A DNA stretch of 64,000 nt from Amoebophrya sp. A120. Its lineage: Eukaryota; Sar; Dinophyceae; Syndiniales; Amoebophryaceae. A program made the translations under genes and the position numbers. Of this stretch, positions 55,404 through 64,000 are shown piece after piece (position 1 is the stretch's first letter; each line of letters starts with the position of its first letter). Where the stretch lies: NCBI GenBank assembly GCA_905178155.1, contig CAJINV010000020.1, positions 124,001 through 188,000 of the forward strand, in the 5' to 3' direction. The notes beneath the pieces were generated by a model. It was not told where the DNA came from, ran no database searches, and was given only the letters and a program-made list of their open reading frames with translations.

Positions 55404-58400
55404 TCACTCCGTTCCGCTGACGAGGCAGCCCATGTTTTTTGCGACGGTGAGGACGGAATTCCAGTGCGGGTCTTCGGCCAGCAGGTTGGAAAACGCGCCA
55501 ATTACCACCATGCCGTCCTGCGCGCGGCTCAGCGCCACGTTCAACCGCTTTTCGTCCCGGAGAAACCCGATGGCCGCCGTGCGCACGCAAGAGATGATGA
55601 TCACGCGCTTCTCGCTGCCCTGAAAGTACTCTGCGGTACCCACTTCAATGTCGCCGAGGTACACCTCCCCGCTCTCGGAGAGGTTCATCAACTTCTGCTG
55701 GATCCACTTCACCTACGGTATGGAAGAAAAATTGGAAAAAACTGCTTCACCGTGTGCAATTAAGTAGGTTCAAAAGCAGGGGATTCAAAAACGGAAATTT
55801 CGAATGAGTCAAAGACTGCTTTTTAGTCTGCTTCGCCGATTATGGTGCAAAAAAGGACACTCACACTTCATGTTTCATGCTTATTCTGCTCCAGCAAAGA
55901 GCTCGCGTCGCATATTTTTACACGTACTTATGCCGGACTCGTCACATGGACCGCCGTGGTGCAAAATTTTCGTCACAGTGAAGCCGGGCGTTTTTCATAC
56001 GATATGAGCGTCGTAGAACGTGATCACACCAATATCATGAGGAAAAATGCCCCCTCCCCATATCGAAACGAAGTGTCTGATGCTGGATTTCCATACACAA
56101 ATCAGCTTTGTCTTGCAGTGGAGGAATGCAGGCATATGGCAAGCCTCAGCCGAGAGGTTTTGACGTAGGCGCCTAGCATGACAAACGTGCATGCTCTGAG
56201 CCAAACAGCATCACAAACCGCCTGAAAAATGCGAAACGCTTTCTGGACTTGCCTTCTTGCAAGACAGACAGGATTTGAGGTCACAAATGCGCATCACAAA
56301 TTTTCAGACGGATACGTTTTCGATATGGGGAGGGGGGATTTTTCCTTTTGATAACCAATGTCCTTGGTGCGGACATGCTGCGTTACCTCGTGGAGAACGT
56401 ATGAAACCAAAAATTTGGATTTGTAGAATGCAGTTCATCGTGCCATCGCTTCGCCGGCCTTCTTACGTCATGCACAGGAAAATTTTCCTCGTTCCTTGTA
56501 AAAGTTTTGCTCCACAGGGTCAAGTCGAATTACCTTATCTATGTATTCCAGAACAAAAAGCGCAAACCAGAAGCGGCAAACCAGAAGTAGCGGCAAAAAT
56601 GACAGTCACTGCAATCACGAACCCCCAAAGAACTCCCTCTGCGTACGATGTACTCGCAAACCAGGTGCGCCTCCAGCTGGTTGATGTAGCTCTGCTGTAC
56701 TTTTTCCTCCTTATGGCTCTGCTCCTCCCCGCCCAGGTCATGGAATAGTGCGGGCTGGCCGGTGGCGCGAAACCGCACGACGGTCTTCTCTCGGTCGGAC
56801 ATGGGTTTCAGCAGATTGCCGTAAAACACGTTCCACAGCCGGGTCAAGTCCGGGTGCGACCGGAAGGTCTTCGTCAGGAAGTAGATCTTTTCGTTCACCT
56901 GCGCCGGGGGGCCACCGCGAGCTGCAGATGAAACACTCGCGTTCAGCCGCAGCAGTTCCCGGCGGCGATGTTCCGCGCGGATACGCTCGGAGGCCAGGCG
57001 CTCCAGCATGCTGATGTTCAGCTGCAGCTGCTCGGCCTGCTGCTCTATCAAATGCAAATATGTCTGGGTCTGGAAACTTGTAATGCTGAGTGACGTAGTA
57101 AGTATGTCGTAGAGGCCACAGATGATAGCTCAGCATGACAAGCTTCTGAGCTTCTAAGTGTTGCCCATTCTGCGTGACAACCTGCGCTTCTGCATCACAG
57201 AAAAATAAGGCTTTTGGGTAACGTGCATGACAGACTTAAGGGTCTTGCTAGCCTAGCATGACAAACCTTGCACTTTTCCAGACCCAGACATATTTGCGCT
57301 GGATATGCTCCAGCACCGTCGGCCGCAGCTGCTTGTGGTCCCCGCACAGCACCACCCGGGCCCGGCGGGGGTTCAGCGCCAGCGGCACGTAGGCGTCGGG
57401 CTCCGTGCACTGCCCGGCCTCGTCCACGATGACCAGGTCGGGCACGAACACCACCGGGTTGATGGCCTTTTTTGCCGCCGAGTCGAAGAACGTGGGAAGG
57501 TTTCCCGCGGCGGTCGCCGTGGTCACCAGGACCCGGTGCGTGCTTTTGATGTCGTAACTGTCGCACGTGCTGTACTGGAGCATCATGCTGTGCTATCGAA
57601 AGAAAAAAGTTCGCCATAGTCAACTCAAGAAGCTGCAGGATTTGCATCACAAATTCTTCTACGCATCACAGCTTTTGCTTGTCTTGCACAACCACAAGGG
57701 AACCCCCGTATGACTACATTCGACTGTGATGCATGGCTAGTACGCATGACAGACAATTTTGTATTGCAACAGTGCGCATTGGTGATCGTGACGAACTTTT
57801 TCCTTTTGAATATGTGCCGCACGCACTCCTCCTTCTGCGCGAGCTCGTCCTCGCTCGGGTTTGCAGGGTCCAGCATGTCCGGTATCTCCGGAAAGTGGGT
57901 CTCCAGGTAGTGCTGGCGGGCGCGCGAGTTGACGCGGATCAGGTCCTTGGTCTGCAGACCGATCTTCTTCGCCAGTCCGACCAGCAGCAGGTCCGCGGCC
58001 TTGTTGGAGGGCGCGCACACCATCACCTTCACGTCGGGTAGGTGCTTCAGCACCTTCCACAGCGCGCACAGCAGCGTGAACGACTTGCCCGTCCCCGGCG
58101 GACCCCAGACCAGCATGGGGTTGCCGAAGCTGCAGTCCTCGGACAGGACACCCTGCACCACCTCCAGCTGCTCCGGATTCAGGCACGCGCGCAGGTTGTC
58201 GCAGATCGCGTCGCGGCACTGCTGCAGGGTCAGCGCGATTTTCCGGCTCACCTGCAGCTGCTCGTACTTCTCCAAATCTGTCAGCTCGGGTGGTTGGCTA
58301 GGGGTCGTCGTGTCCTCCTCAGTCATCTCGGGGTTCTTGCCCTGGCTGTCCGTGTTTTCATGCTCATCTGCAGGGTCAAAAGCGTCGGCGTTCGCGCCTC

Positions 58401-60550
58401 GCTCACCTACACTCCGCGGCGTTCCCTCCAGTAGAGATCCGGATGAAGACCGCTGGTGTACCTCTTCTTCCTCCGTCGCACCAGTACTACTCGCACCACG
58501 TCGACTGGAACCATCATTGTGAAGGAGCTGCTCTTTCTTCGACGCATCCGCTTTGCGCGACGAGGAACCTTTCTGGTGCCAGTCCTCGGGCGCGCAGTCT
58601 ATGGCGATGTGCCGCTTGCGCCACTGGCCGCGGGGCACGACGAAATCGACCAGCACATCCTTCCGCCCGCGCAAGTGGTGGCAGTCCCCCACCCCCTCCA
58701 GCCACAGCGTGACGGTGCCCGCGGGTTTTTCGTTTTCCACCGCATCGAGTAAAACGGCGCCGGTGGGCGTCAGATTGCGCGGCACCCGGACCGGCACGTT
58801 GCCCTCCATGTCGCTCAACTTCTGGATGGCCAGTTGCTCCCGCACCGCGGCGTCCGCGAGGGACGTCAGACTGCTGGGCCCGAAGGACGTGGCCCCAGCT
58901 CCGGCGGCTTGCTCAGCGTCATCGGTACCGCTTTGCGACGTCAAGGAATCTTCATCTGTAGTAGAAGAAGCTGTGCCTTCATCTTCTGTGCTAGGGGGTA
59001 GTCGCGCTGCACTAGACTCCTGTAATTGCTCCGCGCGTCTTCGCGTCGCCACGGTCGTGGACTCTAGCGTGCGGACGAAGTCGCGCCATTCCGGCGTTTG
59101 GCTCCACACCCGCACTATGCAAGAAAAAAACTGTGTAAGTGTAACTCTGTAATGCAGAACATGCCAGAGAGTTACGCCTCTCATGCCAGACACGCACAAA
59201 GTCCTCTTTCCATGTGTGTTTTCCCTTACCAGCCACGCATGACAGGTTTTCTCTACCATGTAGAGCAAATCTGTGATGCTGTTAGCCAAAGAAAGTTACA
59301 CTAACACAGTTTTTTTCTTGGATACGCACCTGGATCTTCTCGATCTCGCCCCGCTTGCCCTCCTTCACGTCCTGCGCCCGCGCGTGGCCGCTGGAGGTGA
59401 CTTTCCCGCCGAAATTCCGCGCGTCCAGTGCGCGCGGCTCGCGCAGCCGGCTCTGCGCCACGATCTTGCCCAGCACCGACGGCGCGACCGCCACCGCCTG
59501 CCCGCCGCGCACCTGCTTGTCGCCGTCCTCCGTGTTTTTAGCGTCGGTCGTCTCCAGCCGCCCGGCCTCCTCCTGGACGTGCTGCAACAGCCGCTTTTCC
59601 ACGTCGGACACGTACCCGGCCCGCGCATCGAGTGCAAAAATGTCTTTGCGTCTGGAAACGTGCGACCTTGTGAGGCGTTTTGCTGAAGATCATGATCAGA
59701 TTCACTTTCACACAAGAAACATCTGCCTTCCATCGGTTGCAAAAGATGCCCGATTCTGGCCATCCTGAGCAAGGACTTCTCGTGCAGAATTCTAGGACTT
59801 GCCAACGGACTGGAGACCTCCCTGATGTAACGACTCTAAAACCCTGCAACACGACCCCAAACCGCTCTGCGTGGGGTGGCAGTGTGTCAATGTGATGAAA
59901 GAACTGCATGACAAACAACTTCGGCGGACGATGTTCCATACCCAGACACTTTTTTCCACTGAATACAGCCGCACCTTGAGCGAATTCGTCTCGGCGTCCA
60001 CGTGGATCACGCGCGCCCGCATGGTGTTCAGCCTCTCGTCGATCGTCTTCTGCTGCGCACTTTCGTCCACCCAGATCGCCTCGTGCCACCGCCGCTTCAC
60101 CATCTCGCGCCACCGCAGCGTCCCCCGAGCCTCCCGCAACCGCACCTGGTGTGCCGAGGGACCCAGGTGCAGGTACTCCAGCGGAAGCAGGTACTTGTTC
60201 TGCGCAATCCCCGCGAGGGGCTGGTGCGAATCTTTTTCTTTCGTAACTTCTGGACCGGCGTCCCTGTCTTGATTCTGGTGTGGGCTCCTGCGAAGGTACA
60301 ATTCATGACTACTAGTTGTAGTAGAGCCCGTGCTGGTCGTGTCAGTTGAACGAGAGGAAGACGAAGGTGAGTTCCCAGTGTACGTCGGTGTCGGGGCACT
60401 TTTCGTAGCTGCGGTGGTCGGCCCCGTCGTGGTGCGCAGGTATGCCGCAGTCGACGGCGCGGTACCAGCATGTGGCTGCGGGTATCTGCTCAGCTTTGGT
60501 GCCGCCGCGCTACTAGAGGACGAGAAGAAACACGAGCGACAACGCTTCAT
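55404..60550 (-). CDS. superfamily 1 helicase, UPF1-like (SMUBP2/MOV10/ZNFX1 group)
   Basis: Predicted 1,073 residues from exons 60550..59969, 59620..59325, 59110..57813, 57588..57306, 57040..56647, 56386..56354, 56027..56001 and 55712..55404 (3,222 nt, divisible by 3). An RNA or DNA unwinding ATPase. Motif I GPPGTGKS is at about residue 629, Ia VMVCAPSNKAADLL follows, and II is VDEAGQCTEP (about 781). III is CGDHKQLRPTV (about 808), IV-like LTKTFRSHPDL has FRS where YRM is usual, and V is DIGVITFYDAHI. GTAEYFQGSEKRVIIISCVR (about 995) and GFLRDEKRLNVALSRA (about 1020) complete the core. The N-terminal ~330 residues are Ser/Thr-rich with a basic helical block. Five introns are TIR elements; two are GT-AG (GTACGC to CACGAG, GTATGA to CCGTAG), enclosing 27- and 33-nt exons beside the family-8 element. 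GDHKQLRP is reminiscent of ZNFX1-type helicases but the subfamily is unresolved. Confidence 0.9.
56033..56353. mobile_element. TIR introner, family 8 (in helicase gene)
   Basis: 321 bp, ACCAA on both sides, TIR CCCCTCCCCATATCGAAACG and CGTTTTCGATATGGGGAGG. Unique family in the window. Removal reads RTKDIGVITFYD. Confidence 0.9.
57046..57305. mobile_element. TIR introner, family 1 (in helicase gene)
   Basis: 260 bp, TGCTC on both sides, TIR core TATGTCTGGGTCTGG. Removal joins the motif III exon to the EQQAEQLQLNIS exon in frame. Confidence 0.9.
57594..57812. mobile_element. TIR introner, family 7 (in helicase gene)
   Basis: 219 bp, TGTGC on both sides, TIR AAAGAAAAAAGTTCG and CGAACTTTTTCCTTT. 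Unique family in the window. Confidence 0.88.
59116..59324. mobile_element. TIR introner, family 6 (in helicase gene)
   Basis: 209 bp, CGCAC on both sides, TIR CAAGAAAAAAACTGTGT and ACACAGTTTTTTTCTTG. The cleanest family-6 copy. Confidence 0.92.
59627..59965. mobile_element. TIR introner, family 1, imperfect ends (in helicase gene)
   Basis: About 339 bp. Left core ATGTCTTTGCGTCTGG, right core ATACCCAGACACTTTTTTCC. The flanks share only a GCGG-like core. Ends are uncertain by a few bases, but removal keeps the frame (KVRAGYVSDVEK). Confidence 0.75.
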
Positions 60551-61186
60551 CTTCTGGATAATTTACTTCTTACGTGAGACGAGCGGGAAAGATTTGTAAA
60601 TAATATCGACCTTGCTCTAGTAGCAAAACCCGAGGACTCGCCGCGTTTTCTGTCTATTGAGAAGCGACTCCGTGTTGATTATATCCCAGAATCACTTCTT
60701 GCCGAAAGAGACATGCGACTGCAGATGGCTTGCTAGAGCCGGTCTCTCATCGCTCATTTCTACGTGCAGCGGCGCACACAAATACCGTATGAATGTGTCC
60801 TTCCACTTGCGAAAAAAAAGACTGCTGCAGCCATCCATGCTGAGCGAAGCTATGTTCGTAGGCAACAATTTCAAACAGGATTGCTCAATAGATCGATGTG
60901 TAGATCTACTGCTGGGCGAGCATAAAGGACCATCATAATCGCGTCCAAAAATTCCTTTGCGTTTGTAGACCGTCGACTGAAGGAACTACGAAAGTCTGTT
61001 GAACAAGTGCACTTCGAAAGGTCATCGGGTCTTTCCTGTATCACGTGCTTTCCGCCTGCACAATTCGCGTTCTCGCCGTCCGCAGCCCGAGCACAGGTGC
61101 CTATGCGTTCGCGAAGAAAGAAAGTGATGCGGTCTCGTTCTTCCGCCGCGCGCCGTGAACCACCCGCCTTAGCCGGCATACTTACT
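60551..61186. other. intergenic, no gene recognised
   Basis: Spacer between the helicase start and the gene K stop. Nothing supported. Confidence 0.5.
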
Positions 61187-63312
61187 TCAGGCCCGCCTCC
61201 TTTTTCGCCTTGGCTGTCGCTCCATTTGTTCGACGAAAAGGTGGTCCTGGCCACCCTGTCTGTCCGCGCCAAACGCCGCCTTTGCGCGGTTCTTTTGGCG
61301 ACCGCTGATTGAGACGGCAGTATTTCCACGTAGTTTCCCCTGATCATCCTCGTCCTCACCGCTGCTCGTACCTCCTTCGGAGCCGAACGATTCTCCGTCC
61401 GAATCTGCTTCCAAGCTGGCTTCGATCATCGCCAGCTGCGCGGCGGTCAGACTGTTCTCATCGTCTTTTATGAGAGTGCAAGAAAACTCGTCCCCCTCAC
61501 TTCCCTATGGATAGGCTATCCATTGTTTGAAATGCGAGAAATGTGGTTTCCGCATGACACTTCTTCCACGCACCGAATAGAGCAGTACTGGTGTTCCCGG
61601 TTCCGCAACTTGTGATGCCAACGGTAAAAGAAGGCCTTGAAGTGGATTTCGATTTGCGATACTTTGCATGACAAGTGAGGGGGAGTCGTGCTCTTTCCTA
61701 TCTTCGTCGTCGAAGTCGATGGCGTTCCCGTCGGCGTCGCAACCGTTGAAGGCGATGAGGTGGGGCAGCGCGGCGAACACCTCCACGCGGCGGTGTTCGT
61801 CGCTTTCGTATCCTATGTAAAAACGTCCCCACCCCATAGTCAAGATGGGGCATTGGCTAGACAAATCCACAAGTTTTGGCTGTCTTGCATGACAGATTTG
61901 GACTCGTAGCGTAGTGCTGTTTGAGCTAGCTCAGCAGCATCACAGACCCTGTATATAATGCTGATTGGAGCATGACAAATTGCAAAACACGATTGGATTT
62001 GGAAAATGCTTCTCATGGGGCTCCGCATGAGAAACAATTTCAGCATGCAGATTTGCAATACAACTATGGCGTGGGGACGTTTTTACATAGGATATTTCGA
62101 ACTCGAGCAGCATGTCGCACTCCAGCACGCGCAACTGCGGGAGTTGCTGAAGGTACGGCGCGATGTCCTGTGCAAAAGAGGTGATATTGACGCAGCGGTC
62201 CACGCTCAGGTGAAATAACCGCGGAAAAGCCTGTTCTTGCGACCCCTCCTGCACCGCCAGAAAATCCAACGTCGTCAAGGGATTGGCAGAAAGGTCAAGA
62301 ACCTGGTGCGCGTCGTGCGGGGTAGGAAAATAAGAATAACGTACGGAAGATGATGTCGAAACTACTTGGATATTGATTTTTTCTTTTTGTAGCAACATTC
62401 TATTATTTCCCGCTCGCGTAGTCTTTCTAGTGGAAGTTATGCTTCCGTCGTAGGATTCCAACTTGCCAGTGCTTTACTTGGAGCAAGAAGCTGTACCAAC
62501 CCGAAACAAAGAGAACAAGATACACAACCCTATCCTGTCATTACCACGAGATTTTCTGCCGCCTCTTCCCAAGCTCGCGGCGGCGCCACTTCCCGTAGAT
62601 GGCAGTTGGTGATGGCCAGAGCACGGAGCTTCGGGCACTTTTTCTTCAGTACGCCCCATTCTGCGAGCGAGTCGTTATGATGGTATGGCACGAGGAATTG
62701 TTGTACCCTATTTCGGCATGATCTACTTCTTCTGTACTCTGATTTAGCTGTTTAAATAAACCAAACGATCGTCCTGGTAATTCAGTGCTAAATCCCTGTG
62801 GTAAGCACCAAATCCAAATGCAGAATGAGTTGTTGCGGACGACACTGATTTTATGCAACCGAGCCAGGTCTTCGTGGTCTTTCGCGGGCAGCAGATTTTC
62901 CCCGTATCCGTACAAACCGTTTCCCCCGCAAATCGACGCTCTCCACGTCCGCAAGCACCGGTGTGTCAGTTCCTTGCTCGAGGCGCAGCAAAGCATGCTC
63001 GCTAAAGAAATACTCGTCAAGAAGCTCGGACAGGGCCCTGGGAAGTTGCTGCTGTAGCATCTTCTCCGGCTGCGCTTCCGGTGCATATGCAGTCCCAGGA
63101 TGAACAGGACGCTGCTGCGCGGCAGTAGTTGCGGCCCGAAGATGTAGATGTTGAACAACCGGATTGTTCATCGGTATTGGCACACCCCTAATATGTTGCG
63201 GCGGCTGCATGTAAGAAGTCCCGGGCGCGAAAGGAGGACGGTGCCCGCTGCTAGAAGATGCCGATGCCTTCCCAAACGGAAATCCACCAGAAACCGCGTT
63301 CTCGCCTCCCAT
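61187..63312 (-). CDS. ANP32-like leucine-rich-repeat protein with acidic and basic tail, apparent one-base frameshift (gene K)
   Basis: Exons 63312..62762, 62660..62545, 62302..62095, 61803..61701 and 61463..61187. With one base removed from the C5 run at 62923-62927 the total is 1,254 nt (417 residues). Without that, the first exon stops at 62851. Segments VESVDLRGNGLYGYGE, LRALAITNCHLREV, VLDLSANPLTTLDF and PRLFHLSVDRCVNIT are leucine-rich repeats. RRVEVFAALPHLIAFNGCDA followed by DGNAIDFDDED matches the LRR-cap and acidic start of ANP32/U2A'-type proteins. The tail is acidic (SSGEDEDDQGK) and ends QPRRKRRRA, a likely nuclear signal. Two introns are TIR introners; two are GT-AG (GTTTAT to CTCGCAG, GTAATG to CACCAG). 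ANP32 proteins act as nuclear histone chaperones or phosphatase inhibitors; role here is inferred only. Confidence 0.6.
61469..61700. mobile_element. TIR introner, family 9 (in gene K)
   Basis: 232 bp, flanks TCTTT/TCTTC (4 of 5), left TATGAGAGTGCAAG and the inner inverted pair CCCCCTCACTT / AAGTGAGGGGG. Related to 34202-34423. Confidence 0.82.
61809..62094. mobile_element. TIR introner, family 3 (in gene K)
   Basis: 286 bp, TTTCG on both sides. A perfect 24-bp inverted end runs from TATCCTATG through GTAAAAACGTCCCCAC. Confidence 0.93.
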
Positions 63313-63768
63313 CTTGATGGTGAGTCATTTAACTCGCCACGGTATGAAACGCCTTGGGCCTGTAAGTGTGAAATCAAAATATATCCAACGAGAAAATACG
63401 AACAAATAATGCTCCAAAAAGCTGAGGGTGAATATACAACGCTATAGTCAGTTTCTCCATTAGCTGCGGTACGTGTGCTAATGAGGTCCTTGGCTTGATC
63501 TACGTTTCACCTGACGGGCAGGTTGTCCGATACGAAACAGAAAAGGCAATATGCGATCCTGATTGACAGTTTTTTTCTTTTACCAGTATGAATTCTGAGC
63601 AGGGCTGCACCTGTCACAAACAATGACCAAAGCGACAGACCTCGCCGGGAGGGTGCGTTGAATTGCAGGCGATTGGAAATGTTGGTGATCCACACACTAC
63701 TATCTAAATATTGCATTAGTGCTTCGACTTTTTTGCTTTCCAACAATACTAGCAGAATATAGGTGGAC
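63313..63768. other. intergenic, no gene recognised
   Basis: Spacer between the gene K start and the stop of the last gene. Nothing supported. Confidence 0.45.
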
Positions 63769-64000
63769 TCAGGGTCCACGTGGGACAAACAGCAACTGAA
63801 ACTCCACACACGGAGATGGAGGCTCTCTCTTCACATAAAGAAAAGTAATTCCAAAGCCCCCGTTCTGCTGAATGGATGCAAATAGGCCGCGCCAAGAAAA
63901 GGCTTGACTTTCTTCGATGTACTTTTCGAGATACGCAAACGTGACAGGCCCCACGTCAACGATGGGAACCGGAACGAACGCTCGATTACAAGGACGACCC
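63769..64000 (-). CDS. 3' end of an unidentified gene (5' part beyond the window)
   Basis: An open minus-strand frame enters from the right edge and stops at 63769. Its ~76 residues (VPVPIVDVGPVTFAYLEKYI, later FGITFLYVKREPPSPC) look protein-like, but no family is recognised. The same-strand position and spacing fit the rest of the window. Part of it could be intronic. Confidence 0.4.
   Translation of the reverse strand, partial: GRPCNRAFVPVPIVDVGPVTFAYLEKYIEESQAFSWRGLFASIQQNGGFGITFLYVKREPPSPCVEFQLLFVPRGP

Noticed and set aside
34719-57586. A recurring peptide such as CKNVWVW or MSGSGRM at the ends of many open frames, resembling a shared protein motif
   Set aside because: It is the translation of the family-1 TIR read into the introner, not a protein domain.
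3453-62094. Repeated short palindromic units considered as a CRISPR array or integron-like array
   Set aside because: Copies are scattered singly inside genes on one strand, flanked by target duplications, without regular spacers or cas genes.

Overview
This window looks like nuclear DNA of a dinoflagellate-lineage eukaryote, most plausibly a syndinian parasite of the Amoebophrya type. This is inferred from the sequence, not from a database match. The reasons are: every gene I can support (13 intact or edge-cut genes plus one truncated copy) is on the minus strand; genes are split by ordinary GT-AG introns and also by short terminal-inverted-repeat (TIR) elements that behave as introns ('introners'); many predicted splice sites cannot be GT-AG; and the gene content includes DUF285 (BspA-like) repeat proteins and a CBM20-trehalose phosphate synthase/phosphatase fusion. 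Introners with inverted repeats and non-canonical splice sites have, as I recall, been reported in Amoebophrya.

Layout from left to right, all genes read right to left. 1-1731: DUS2 tRNA-dihydrouridine synthase, cut by the window edge. 2662-13182: a cluster of ubiquitin-like/DUF285 repeat genes (A, B, C), including an in-frame double gene and a ~2.5 kb tandem duplication that also copied the 3' end of the next gene. 12687-25600: a giant gene D (3,106 codons) broken by ten elements, two of them about 1 kb long with long inverted arms. 27242-32396: two related modular genes, one with a 38-cysteine region. 33340-36111: an MFS anion transporter of SLC17 type. 36586-38439: uroporphyrinogen decarboxylase. 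39048-43557: two low-complexity/coiled-coil genes. 45766-54528: a 15-exon CBM20-TPS-TPP gene. 55404-60550: a superfamily 1 (UPF1-like) helicase. 61187-63312: an ANP32-like leucine-rich-repeat protein with an apparent one-base frameshift. 63769-64000: the 3' end of another gene.

The main structure beyond the genes is a set of 35 TIR elements. Thirty-three are 148-384 bp and fall into at least nine families with unrelated TIRs. Nearly all start TAT and end ATA, and 26 are flanked by an exact 5-bp direct repeat. The two long ones (1,018 and 1,044 bp) have an exact and an imperfect 8-bp flank. Removing each element together with one copy of its flanking repeat gives uninterrupted reading frames whose summed exon lengths divide by three in every multi-exon gene; gene K additionally needs a one-base correction. 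In the DUF285 tandem duplicates one copy carries an element and the other has the intact empty site. This is direct evidence that these introns arise by insertion of DNA-transposon-like elements.

Exon coordinates were worked out by hand from reading frame, paralogue comparison and splice motifs, with no transcript data. No tRNA, rRNA, CRISPR array or transposase gene was seen.
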